From Myxococcus eversor (lineage in GTDB: Bacteria; Myxococcota; Myxococcia; Myxococcales; Myxococcaceae), in the NCBI RefSeq assembly GCF_010894455.1, contig NZ_JAAIXY010000013.1, positions 124,001-188,000 of the forward strand: DNA of 64,000 nt, in the 5' to 3' direction. The notes beneath the pieces were generated by a model. It was given only the letters and a program-made list of their open reading frames with translations. It made no database searches and was not told the DNA's origin. Both the position numbers and the translations under genes were made by a program. Of this stretch, positions 54,329-62,396 are shown in pieces. The number at the start of each line of letters is the position of its first letter. The first letter of the stretch is position 1.

Positions 54329-55387
54329 TCACTGCTTCACCCAGTGCTGCATCGCGAAGGACAGCCCACCACCCACGCTCATCAGCAGCACCGAGTCACC
54401 TGGAGCGAACAGCCCCTGCTCCAGCGCCTCCGACAGTGAGAACAGGACGGAGGCGCCGCCGATGTTGCCGACGCGGTCCGCGCTCCAGACGAGGCGCGCA
54501 TCGAGCCCGCCTTCCGCGCAGACCCGCTCGATGAGCTTCCGGTTGATTTGATGGGCCACCACCCAGCGGACCCGCTCCAGGCCCCGTCCGCCGGGGAACA
54601 TCGCGCGGAGCATCTCCAGATATCGCCGCAGCGCCTCCTCGCGAAGCCGGGTGCCGTCGCCCGTCATCGCGTAGCCCCCCTGTTCGAGCACGCTCCGGTC
54701 CGGAGGCAGCCTCCCGGGCGTCGTATACAGGTCCACCAGCGTCCCGTCCGTGGCGTAGAGACACTGGCGCACCTCGAAGTCGGGCGAGGTCGACTCACGG
54801 CGCAGCCACAGGGCCGCGCCTCCATCCGCGAGGATGAACCAGGTCTCCTTGAGGGCCGGGTTCATCACCTTGGACAACGTCTCCGCGCAGCTCACCATCA
54901 CGTTGTCGTAGCCACTGCCCAGCAGGGACATCGCGAGGTGCAGGCTGGCCAGGGAGGTGGAGCACCCCGCCTTGAGCTCATAGGCCGAGGCATGACCGCC
55001 GAGCCGCCCCAGGATGGCCGCCGCCTGCGAGCCCGTGTAGCGGCTGGTCGTCGTGGTTCCGTGAATCAGCGCTTCGATATCGGCGCCGCCACGTTCTCCG
55101 AGCGCCCGCCGGGTCGCCGTCAGCGCGAGGGACTCGCTGGTCTCCTCGTCGCCGGGCGCGGGGGGCGCTTCACCCGGGAGTGCTCCGGGCAGTCGCGCGA
55201 GATGGCGCTGCCCGAATCCCAGTCGTGCCTGGAGCTTGCGACCGAGCGTCTCCATCGCCTGGGCGGAGCGGCCGTGCTGCTCGGAGTCCCGGGCGAGCAG
55301 CTCCGCGTTGGACACGGCGCGCGTGCCGGGCAACGAGCGGCCATGTCCCAGCACCTGGATGCCCAGGCGAGGCTCCAGCAGCTTCAT
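54329..55387 (-). CDS. Second KAS III-like enzyme, diverged
   Basis: This is a 352-aa thiolase-fold protein with Cys142 in 'KAGCSTSL', His279 in 'VVAHQIN' and Asn308 in 'VGNIGGAS'. The triad is intact, but the surroundings ('YELKAG', 'TTTTSRYTG') differ from FabH and from the first copy. Such diverged KAS III proteins can act as acyltransferases or make carbon-carbon bonds with unusual partners. It is coupled by ATGA overlap to the acyltransferase gene upstream, 17 bases before the ACP start. Confidence 0.88.
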   Translation of the reverse strand: MKLLEPRLGIQVLGHGRSLPGTRAVSNAELLARDSEQHGRSAQAMETLGRKLQARLGFGQRHLARLPGALPGEAPPAPGDEETSESLALTATRRALGERGGADIEALIHGTTTTSRYTGSQAAAILGRLGGHASAYELKAGCSTSLASLHLAMSLLGSGYDNVMVSCAETLSKVMNPALKETWFILADGGAALWLRRESTSPDFEVRQCLYATDGTLVDLYTTPGRLPPDRSVLEQGGYAMTGDGTRLREEALRRYLEMLRAMFPGGRGLERVRWVVAHQINRKLIERVCAEGGLDARLVWSADRVGNIGGASVLFSLSEALEQGLFAPGDSVLLMSVGGGLSFAMQHWVKQ

Positions 55388-56151
55388 CGCGGGCTCGCTT
55401 CGGCGGAGGCGCGGGCCGGGTTGAAGTGCTCCCAGGCGAAGTTCTCGACGCGCGAGTCCTCCGGCAGCGTGTCCTTCAGGAGCTTGTTGCCCATTCCAAT
55501 CCAGCTCCTCGAGCCGATGGTCGTCCGGGGGCCCACCATGGCGCCCGCGCCGAGGAACACGTTGTCGCCGATGCGCACCTCGCCGAGCTGGACCTTGTCG
55601 CCGAGGAACAGGTGCCCGAGGACGAAGACATTCGCGCCCATCGTGCAGCCCTTGCCGATGGTGAGCAGCGGGTAGTCCGCGAGCATGGCGAAGAGGGACG
55701 AGTTCACCCCGTACGCGATGCGCGCCCCCATGGCCCGCCAGTACAGATACTTGGTGACGTAGAAGGTGAAGAAGAACGGCTGGAGTCCGGAGATGCGCAC
55801 CGCGTGACCCAGGCAGAGCACCGAGTACCAGGCGAGGTAGTCCCGAGACAGCTCCATCGGGTAGGTGCCTGGCCTCATGCGAGGGATGCACAGGCGCATG
55901 AGCCAGCACGTCACCAGGAAGACGGCCGCGAGGACTCCGGGCGCCAGCAGCGCCCACGCGGCGAACCCGGGCCTGTCCCAGCACCACCGCAGATAGAGCA
56001 GGCAGGACCACCACGCCACCAGGCCCGGCGGCAGCGCGAATGCCATGGTGATGAGGTCCACGAGGAGCACGCGCGCGACGCTGAAGGCTCGGGACTGGTG
56101 TTTGAACCGCTGCCTCGCGGCGGCGAGCGTGTCCGTCGCGTCCTGCGTCAT
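55384..56151 (-). CDS. Membrane hexapeptide-repeat acyltransferase
   Basis: The 255-aa protein has hydrophobic segments at about 26-52 and 64-86 (two or three membrane spans). A left-handed beta-helix follows with hexapeptide repeats such as 'IGKGCTMGANVFVLG', 'VRIGDNVFLGAGAMVG' and 'TTIGSRSWIGMGN'. This family transfers acetyl or acyl groups. The membrane part is unusual for classic members and suggests a lipid acceptor or a product released at the membrane. It is coupled by overlaps on both sides. Confidence 0.82.
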   Translation of the reverse strand: MTQDATDTLAAARQRFKHQSRAFSVARVLLVDLITMAFALPPGLVAWWSCLLYLRWCWDRPGFAAWALLAPGVLAAVFLVTCWLMRLCIPRMRPGTYPMELSRDYLAWYSVLCLGHAVRISGLQPFFFTFYVTKYLYWRAMGARIAYGVNSSLFAMLADYPLLTIGKGCTMGANVFVLGHLFLGDKVQLGEVRIGDNVFLGAGAMVGPRTTIGSRSWIGMGNKLLKDTLPEDSRVENFAWEHFNPARASAEASPR

Positions 56152-57347
56152 GCGGCCTCCTGGCGTACGGGGGCCGGTGCCTCGGGGTTGACCTGGAAGA
56201 GGGGGAAGTAGGACGCGACGCGTGCCTCCTCGACGTCGCGCGCGAGCTGGGGAATCTCGTCCCAGGTATAGACGCGCTCATCGTCCACGGGAGGCAGCCA
56301 GCCCATCTCCTCCGCGAAGCCCACGGCCGCCACGGCCTCCGAGTAGCGCGCGTAGTGGGTGTGGATGTGCTGATGGCGCCGGGTGCACTCCGTGGAGCGC
56401 GAAAGGTCGATGAGCTCCGCGCCGAGCTTCCAGCCCGCGGTGGCAATCACCCCCTGGCGGCCGAGCGCCTTCAGCGTGGCCTGGAAGAGCGGCGCGCCGA
56501 TGTGGTCCAGGAAGATGGAGACGTCCTGACCGCGTCCCGCTTCCTTCACGCGCGCGAGGAACCGCTTCTCCGATTGGGTGTAGCGCTGGCGATAACCGGA
56601 GTCGGCGGCGAAGAGGACGGGGTCCAGCATCAGGTCGGGGAACTCGCGCCGGTCGATGGGGATGATGTCCACGGACGACAGGTGGCGCAGCCGCTCGTCC
56701 TGGGACGCGACCATGGCCACTCGACACCCGGCGTACCGCGCCAGTCGAAGCTGTGCGTAGGAGACCCCGCCGCCCCAACCGACGACGAAGGGCGCGGGGC
56801 AGTCGGACTCGCTGACCTGCAAGCGCCAGCAGCCGTAGGCGAGCCGCCAGTTGGACCACGCGGTGATGTAGCGCAGGGAGAACGCGGCCCACTGTTTCAG
56901 CGAGTGACGCGTGTCGCGGGGGAGGGGGACGAGCACCCGTTCCGGGAGCCGTGTCCTCCGGGCGAGGAGTCCCATGGTGTGGCTGGCGTCGTAGGCCAGC
57001 ACCTTGACGGGGTAGCCATGCTCGTCCTGCTCCGCGTTGCAGAACACGAGGCAGACGTCTCCCGGGCGGACGCGCGTGACGGCGCTGCCTGTCTCCAGCA
57101 CGCGCACCACGCCCGCGTTGCCGATGACCACCTTGTCCTCGCGGCGCAGCCGGCAGATGTCCACGGGCACTCGCTGGAGGGCGTGGCCCATGTTGCCCTC
57201 CCAGCAGCCGTAGAGGGGCTCCGCGAGCACGTGCTCCGGGCCCAGGTCTGGAATCGCGAAGGACTCCTGGACGAGCTCACCCGGAACGCTCTTGCCGTCC
57301 CGCTGCCTCTCCCCGCGATGAAGGACCCAGGCCTGCACCTCTTGCAT
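56148..57347 (-). CDS. Zinc-type MDR reductase, crotonyl-CoA-reductase-like (first operon gene)
   Basis: This is a 399-aa medium-chain dehydrogenase/reductase. The N-terminal GroES-like domain contains 'LYGCWEGNMGHAL' and 'EDKVVIGNAG'. The Rossmann domain carries 'VVGWGGGVSYAQ' in the nucleotide-binding position. 'WAAFSLRYITAW' before it recalls crotonyl-CoA reductases. It likely reduces an enoyl or keto group on the product. It is the first gene after the candidate promoter at 57402-57430, and its stop overlaps the acyltransferase start. Confidence 0.8.
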   Translation of the reverse strand: MQEVQAWVLHRGERQRDGKSVPGELVQESFAIPDLGPEHVLAEPLYGCWEGNMGHALQRVPVDICRLRREDKVVIGNAGVVRVLETGSAVTRVRPGDVCLVFCNAEQDEHGYPVKVLAYDASHTMGLLARRTRLPERVLVPLPRDTRHSLKQWAAFSLRYITAWSNWRLAYGCWRLQVSESDCPAPFVVGWGGGVSYAQLRLARYAGCRVAMVASQDERLRHLSSVDIIPIDRREFPDLMLDPVLFAADSGYRQRYTQSEKRFLARVKEAGRGQDVSIFLDHIGAPLFQATLKALGRQGVIATAGWKLGAELIDLSRSTECTRRHQHIHTHYARYSEAVAAVGFAEEMGWLPPVDDERVYTWDEIPQLARDVEEARVASYFPLFQVNPEAPAPVRQEAA

Positions 57348-57401
57348 GACCGCTCCAGTGAGGCGCCGTGGGAGAGAGACAGGGCGCGTCGACGTGGAGG
57401 G

Positions 57402-57430
57402 ATGATGTTGAATCCTGATTCATGTCTCAA
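57402..57430 (-). promoter_or_regulatory. Candidate promoter and operator of the seven-gene operon
   Basis: On the minus strand TTGAGA (57425-57430), a 17-base spacer and CATCAT (57402-57407) lie about 55 bases before the first start codon. In the spacer TGAATC-AG-GATTCA (57409-57422) is a perfect dyad, well placed for a repressor that would block polymerase. I see nothing else in the 287-base gap 57348-57634 except the terminator below. Confidence 0.5.
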
Positions 57431-57602
57431 GAATGCCCGGGGTGTGCCTTCCTCCGGTGCGGGGCACCGTTGTCCTGGGACACGTCGAGGCCGGGGGAAA
57501 ACGCAGGTGGGGCGTCGGATGCCACCCCGGTGGTGCGCTCACGGGGCGGCGGGGCAGGGGGCCCGGAGGGGTTGCGGCGCGGCCCTGCCTGGGAGGTCAG
57601 GT

Positions 57603-57629
57603 GCGGTGCTCGTTCGGCATGAGCACCGC
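57603..57629 (-). terminator. Hairpin terminator after hflX
   Basis: GCGGTGCTC (57603-57611) and GAGCACCGC (57621-57629) form a perfect 9-bp stem with a 9-base loop, just past the hflX stop at 57635. Confidence 0.6.
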
Positions 57630-57634
57630 GGGCC

Positions 57635-59113
57635 TCACGCCTGGAAGTCTCGCGTGAGCCGGGCAATCGCGGCGGCCGGGCCCCGCACGCGGAGCTTCCT
57701 GCCGTGCTCGTCGAACTCCTCGGTCAGCACCGTGGTGTGCTCGTACACCTCTCCGATGCGGCCCTGGCTGGCGTACGGAATCATCAGGTGGGCCTCCACC
57801 ATCGACGCCTCGAAGAACTGGATGATGCTCAGCCGGAGCTTCGCCACGTCATCCGGTCGATGGGCCGAGAGCAGCACCGCCTCCGGGTGCTCGGCGCGAA
57901 GCGCGTCCTGCGCGGCTTCGTCCAGTCGGTCGGTCTTGTTCAGCAGGAGCTTGCTCGGAACCACGTCCGCGCCAATCTCGCGGAGCACGGACCGGGTGAC
58001 CTCCAGCTGCGACTTCCAGGTCGGGTCGGACGCGTCCACCACGTAGAGCAGCAGCGACGCCTCCAGCGCCTCATCCAGGGTGGAGCGGAACGAGGCGACC
58101 AGGTCGTGCGGCAGCTTCTGGATGAAGCCCACCGTGTCGGAGACGAGCACGCGGGGACGGGTCTCCGGGTGCAGCGCGCGCACCGTGGTGTCCAGCGTGG
58201 CGAAGAGCTGGTCGGCGACCAGCACCTCGCTCCCGGTGAGCGCGCGCATCAGGGACGACTTGCCGGCGTTGGTGTAGCCGACGAGCGCCACCCGGAGCTG
58301 CTCCCGGCGGGCATACCGGCGATGGTCCTGTTCCTTCTGGATGACGGCGAGCCCCGCGCGCAGCTCCGCGAGCCTGTCTCGAATCTTCCGCCGGTCCAGC
58401 TCCACCGCGGAGTCTCCGGAGCCACGGCCCTGCTGGCGCTCCCGGCCTCCCGAGGACTCCCGCAGCCGGGGCGCGAGGTAGGTGAGCCGGGCAATCTCGA
58501 CCTGCATGCGCGCCTCGTGGCTGCGTGCGTGCCGGTGGAAGATGTCGACAATCACGCCGGTGCGGTCCATCACCTGGGCCCCCGTGGCCTTCTCCAGGTT
58601 GCGGAGCTGGCTCGGCGACAGCTCGTGGTCGACGACCACCACGGTGGGGCGCGGCCCGCTCACGTCCTCCTCGGGCTCGGAGGCTTCATCGTCCTCCTCG
58701 AAGTCCTCCTCCTCGGCCTCGGTGTCCTCTTCTTCTTCGGCCCCGGTGTCCTCGGCCCCGGTGTCCGCTGTCTCGGGGGCCTGGGCGGGCTCATCGCCCT
58801 CCTGCTCGGAGTCGTCCTCGGCGGCCTCCCACTTCGCGCGGGCCTTGGAGGTCCGGTCCTGGGCGCCCGAGGTGATGACGCCGGGGCCTCCGGTGAGCGC
58901 GGCCAGGTCCTTGAGCTTCCCCTTGCCGAGCACCGTCCCCGTGGCCAGCGCCCCTCGACGCTGGGTCACCGTGGCCACGGCGTCATAGCCCAGCGTGTGT
59001 ACCAGCCGCTTGAGCTCCGCGAGGTCCGCGGCGTGCTCGATGTCCGTCACACTGGGGAATTGGACGCCCACGAGGACGGCACGGGGGCGAGCAACGGGTG
59101 GGGTCTTCGACAT
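57635..59113 (-). CDS. hflX: GTPase HflX with an acidic insert
   Basis: This is a 492-aa ribosome-associated GTPase that splits stalled or hibernating ribosomes. The N-terminal domain has 'VATVTQRRGAL' and 'VLGKGKL', then 'LSPSQLRNLE'. The G domain has G1 'GYTNAGKS' (279-286), G3 'DTVGF' and G4 'NKTD'. A run of about 55 mostly Glu/Asp/Ala residues (about 97-151) is inserted just before 'TVVVVDHELSPSQL', where most HflX proteins continue directly. ATG 59113 begins the usual 'AVLVGVQFP' lead; the open frame beyond is antisense to the neighbour. Confidence 0.94.
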   Translation of the reverse strand: MSKTPPVARPRAVLVGVQFPSVTDIEHAADLAELKRLVHTLGYDAVATVTQRRGALATGTVLGKGKLKDLAALTGGPGVITSGAQDRTSKARAKWEAAEDDSEQEGDEPAQAPETADTGAEDTGAEEEEDTEAEEEDFEEDDEASEPEEDVSGPRPTVVVVDHELSPSQLRNLEKATGAQVMDRTGVIVDIFHRHARSHEARMQVEIARLTYLAPRLRESSGGRERQQGRGSGDSAVELDRRKIRDRLAELRAGLAVIQKEQDHRRYARREQLRVALVGYTNAGKSSLMRALTGSEVLVADQLFATLDTTVRALHPETRPRVLVSDTVGFIQKLPHDLVASFRSTLDEALEASLLLYVVDASDPTWKSQLEVTRSVLREIGADVVPSKLLLNKTDRLDEAAQDALRAEHPEAVLLSAHRPDDVAKLRLSIIQFFEASMVEAHLMIPYASQGRIGEVYEHTTVLTEEFDEHGRKLRVRGPAAAIARLTRDFQA

Positions 59114-59164
59114 GGGGACGCTCGTAACACGGGGCGGGCCCAGGTGGGGTAAACGAGAGCTTCC

Positions 59165-60592
59165 ATGAGTGACCTCATCCAGGCGATTGGTGTCCTGCTG
59201 AGCGGCGCGCCCGCGAGCCGTGTCGACGCGCCTGCCTTTCGTCCAGACTCCGCGTGGCTGCTCGTCTGCCTGATGCGCCAGCTCGTCCGCCAGCGCTGGC
59301 TCGTCCGTATCGTCGAGGAGCGACTCACCACGAAGCGGGACGCGGCTGACGACGAGGACGAGGATGAAGACTCGGGAGAGGTTCCTGGCCTCGCGGGCTG
59401 GAGCTACGAGTTCCACGGCAGGGGCTGCTGTCTCTCCAGCGAGGACGAGATTCTGGATGTCGACTTCCATGGAGACGAAGGGGCCACCATCGACTCCTAC
59501 TTCTTCGCGACCCGCATCTTCTCGCTCAAGGCGCCGGGCCTCCCCGAGGCGCGTCTGGCGGCCCTGCTCCCGGGGCGGGACCTGGTGGTGAGCGGCATCC
59601 GTGAGCTTCAGGCCCAGGGGCTCTTGCGGCACCCTCCGAGCGAGCATGTCTTCAGGCTCCCTCCCGCGCTGGAGGCGCTGGCCGACGCGGCTGGCACGCT
59701 GGACTTCGATGCTCCGGACGCGCGCGAGCGGAGCTTTCTTTGGCTCGGAGACTTCGAGGCGCTGGACTCCAGCGTGTTCGCCGAGCGAGTCCTCGCGGTC
59801 CGTGAAGCGCGCAGGGAGTGGCTTCTCGCGAGGGCGACCGTTCCCTCCCTGGCGGGCGATGCGCTCGCGGCCCTCCAGGGCCTCGTGTCTCCCGACGCGT
59901 TCGTCGTGACTTGTGAGCGCGTCCTCTCCGGTCCCATCTCCTCCGCCATGGGGGCGGCCATCGAGCGGCTGGACGCGCTGCCAGGGAACGCCAGCTGTCC
60001 GGCGGTGTTCAGCCTGCTCCAGCGCATGTCTCCCGAGGAGCACCACCCCTATTCGCTCCATGCCGCCGCGGCCTATCTGCTTCGCCGTCAGTTCGAGCGG
60101 GAGCGGGTGCTCGCGGCGGTGCTCGCCTTCGCCCGGGTGGACAAGGTGAAGGGGTACGGAGGCAATCCCTATGCGGGAGAGTTCGCGCTCCTGGCGCTGG
60201 AGTACGCACCCGAGCACGCCCTGGAGTTGGTGCGGCGCGCGCTGCGCTCCTCCGTCCCCATGGCTCGGATGCGGGTCTCCACCGTCCTCTGTGCCCTGGA
60301 TGCGCCGTGGAGTCAGCGGGAGCTGAGCGCGGCCCTCCAGTCCAGCACCTCATCGGACCGGGGAGACGCGAAGTACCTCCAGCTCGCGCTCGCGCGGAGC
60401 CAGTCCGAGTGGGCTCGCGCCGTCGCCGCGCGGTGGGGGCGCCAGCAGCCGCCTCCCGCCACCTCGGAGTTCGGCTTCACCCACGAGGAGGTGATGGAGG
60501 CCAACGCGGACGGCTGGTTCGAGCACGAACTCGCGAAGGCGCGCGACTGGGTCCAGCGCAGGCGCATCCAGACGCCGAACGAGCTGGAGTGA
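59165..60592 (+). CDS. Unknown cytosolic protein with helical repeats (475 aa)
   Basis: The 475-aa protein has a short acidic stretch (about 61-71, 'ADDEDEDEDSG') and then long helical segments in its second half ('YSLHAAAAYLLRRQFERERVLAAVLAFA', 20-residue-type repeats cut short here). These may be HEAT-like. No signal, no enzyme motif. It is divergent from hflX with only 51 bases between starts, so the promoters overlap. GAGAG precedes the ATG weakly. I do not recognise a family. Confidence 0.6.
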   Translation: MSDLIQAIGVLLSGAPASRVDAPAFRPDSAWLLVCLMRQLVRQRWLVRIVEERLTTKRDAADDEDEDEDSGEVPGLAGWSYEFHGRGCCLSSEDEILDVDFHGDEGATIDSYFFATRIFSLKAPGLPEARLAALLPGRDLVVSGIRELQAQGLLRHPPSEHVFRLPPALEALADAAGTLDFDAPDARERSFLWLGDFEALDSSVFAERVLAVREARREWLLARATVPSLAGDALAALQGLVSPDAFVVTCERVLSGPISSAMGAAIERLDALPGNASCPAVFSLLQRMSPEEHHPYSLHAAAAYLLRRQFERERVLAAVLAFARVDKVKGYGGNPYAGEFALLALEYAPEHALELVRRALRSSVPMARMRVSTVLCALDAPWSQRELSAALQSSTSSDRGDAKYLQLALARSQSEWARAVAARWGRQQPPPATSEFGFTHEEVMEANADGWFEHELAKARDWVQRRRIQTPNELE

Positions 60593-60646
60593 GACGCCCC
60601 GTGGCCCAGGGGCGCCCCTCTTCACGCGAGGACTCCGGAGCACCGC

Positions 60647-62278
60647 TCAATCGCAGCGCTGGACGTCCTCGGTGATGTAGCCGTTGCGGCTGGAGAGGCT
60701 CCGGTCGTAGCAGTCGCCCGGGAAGCCTGTCACCTTGTAGCGGTGCGTGGACGTGCCCACGGCGTTGCGCTGCGCGCGGGGAACGCCCAGCGTGTACGCG
60801 GCCTCACCGGTGAAGACGTCGCTGAGCTTGCGGTGCGTCAGGGGCTGGAGGCCGTGCAGCTCGAACGCGTCCTCCGCGTCGTTCATGGTGATGCTCGTCG
60901 TGAGCCGGTTCTCCGGCGTCACGCTGATGAGTCCGTCGAGCACGAAGCGCTTGTCGGAGCGGCTCACCGTCGGAAAGAGCTCCCGCCCCACCACGGTGAC
61001 GGTGCTGGTGTCGTTCCACGTGGCCAGGAGCTGGTCCGGGTTCTCCATGTCCCCCAGCCAGCGGTGCATGCTGGCGTTGGACACCTTCTGCTCGACGGTC
61101 GTCAGCTCCCAGCCTCGCGACGTCCGCAGGTAGCCCGACACGCGCAGGTGCTGCCCGCCCTGCGTGTCCACCTGATGCCAGCCGTCCACGAGCGCGTAGT
61201 CGGCGTCATTCGTCAGCGCGCCGACCTGGTGCTGGAGCAGTCCGCCCGTGACGCGCGCGGCGCTCGAATCCCTCCAGACGAGCACGTTGGTGGGCAAATC
61301 CCAGCCAGGGCGACCCTCGGGGACGCCCAGCACGCTCACCCGGAGCTGGTGCGGCTGGCCGTCGGTCAAGAGGCCCGCGAAGGGCGTGAGGTCATAGGTG
61401 ATGGGGCGGATGTTGAAGGCCCGGGGCGCCGGCAGCACGTACCAGAGGAACGGATTGGACCAGCCGCCCGTGTAGACATGAGGGAAGGGCATGGCGATGC
61501 CCGCCACCTTTCCATCCACTTCAATCTGCACCTCGCGGTACGGGCCCGCGTCGGCGGGGCACGAGTACGGCACGACGGTGGGCGCGGTGATGTACCAGAA
61601 CTCCTCGCAGCCTCCGCCCGAGCCCGTCGCGTAGACCTCCGCGAGGAGCCGCGTGGTGTTCTGGGGCACCGTCACCTCGCCCACCAACGCGCTGCCCTCG
61701 CGGCGCGGGTTGACCAGCGGCAGCACGTCGCTCGCCGTCCGGGCCGCTGGCGTCTGCCTTCCCTGCGCCGCGTAGAACGTCAGGTACACCTGCACGTCCA
61801 GCACACCCGTGTAGGTGTCATTGACGACGTTGCCAATCAGCATCCACACGGGCTGGGGCTGACGCAAGAGCGGCGCATAGGCGGTGATGTCCTTCTCCAC
61901 CGACCACGAGATTCCATCGCGAGACGGCTCGGGCGTGGACGTCTTGAAGAGGGTGACGCCGCCCACCTCCAGATGGCCGAGCCGGTCGTACTGGACGCCC
62001 TGGACCTTGCCCTCCATGCGCAGCACCACCTTGTGCCACGGCCCCGGGCACTCGGCGGGCGGAGTGAAGGTGCCCGTGAAGGGCGTGAAGTCGTCGAACT
62101 TCTCGTCGACGATTCGCACGGTGCACGACGCCGTCGCCGGCCGCTCCACCGTGGGCACCGCCGTGCGCGGGTCATCCCAATCCGTACCGAACTCAGGGGG
62201 AGGCTCGACGGCCAGCGCTGGCAGCGTCGCGCCCAGCGTAAGGACTGCCGCAACGAAGGCTCGGGGGAAGGCTCTCAC
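60647..62278 (-). CDS. PNGase A-like exported glycoamidase
   Basis: This is a 543-aa exported protein. The GTG start at 62278 has AAAGGA seven bases upstream and opens a signal peptide (cut after 'PALA'). The signature of peptide-N-glycosidase A is present: 'GPWHKVVLRMEG' (79-90), 'GVQYDRLGHLEVGGV' (94-108), 'LFKTSTPEP' (110-118) and 'NVVNDTYTGVLDVQVYLTFY' (150-169). Later 'PYREVQIEVDGK' and 'MPFPHVYTGGWSNPFLW' also fit. PNGase A cleaves the Asn-linked glycan from glycoproteins. The family is best known from plants and fungi, with few bacterial members described. The open frame upstream to 62338 begins with TTG and was not used. Confidence 0.85.
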   Translation of the reverse strand: MRAFPRAFVAAVLTLGATLPALAVEPPPEFGTDWDDPRTAVPTVERPATASCTVRIVDEKFDDFTPFTGTFTPPAECPGPWHKVVLRMEGKVQGVQYDRLGHLEVGGVTLFKTSTPEPSRDGISWSVEKDITAYAPLLRQPQPVWMLIGNVVNDTYTGVLDVQVYLTFYAAQGRQTPAARTASDVLPLVNPRREGSALVGEVTVPQNTTRLLAEVYATGSGGGCEEFWYITAPTVVPYSCPADAGPYREVQIEVDGKVAGIAMPFPHVYTGGWSNPFLWYVLPAPRAFNIRPITYDLTPFAGLLTDGQPHQLRVSVLGVPEGRPGWDLPTNVLVWRDSSAARVTGGLLQHQVGALTNDADYALVDGWHQVDTQGGQHLRVSGYLRTSRGWELTTVEQKVSNASMHRWLGDMENPDQLLATWNDTSTVTVVGRELFPTVSRSDKRFVLDGLISVTPENRLTTSITMNDAEDAFELHGLQPLTHRKLSDVFTGEAAYTLGVPRAQRNAVGTSTHRYKVTGFPGDCYDRSLSSRNGYITEDVQRCD

Positions 62279-62396
62279 GGCTTTTCCTTTGAAGGCGGTT
62301 ATTGCCTGGAGACTAGGCCCCGCCTGCGTCGTGGGCAATCGAGCCCCGCGCGAAAGCCCCAGGCCCGGTGACGTGGGCCTGGGGCTTCGGGGTGAA

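Noticed and set aside
50918..57347. The operon as an OleABCD (long-chain olefin) or dialkylresorcinol pathway
   Set aside because: No alpha/beta hydrolase OleB, the SDR is a short classical type rather than OleD, and no aromatase is present; an ACP and a hexapeptide acyltransferase are not part of the Ole set.
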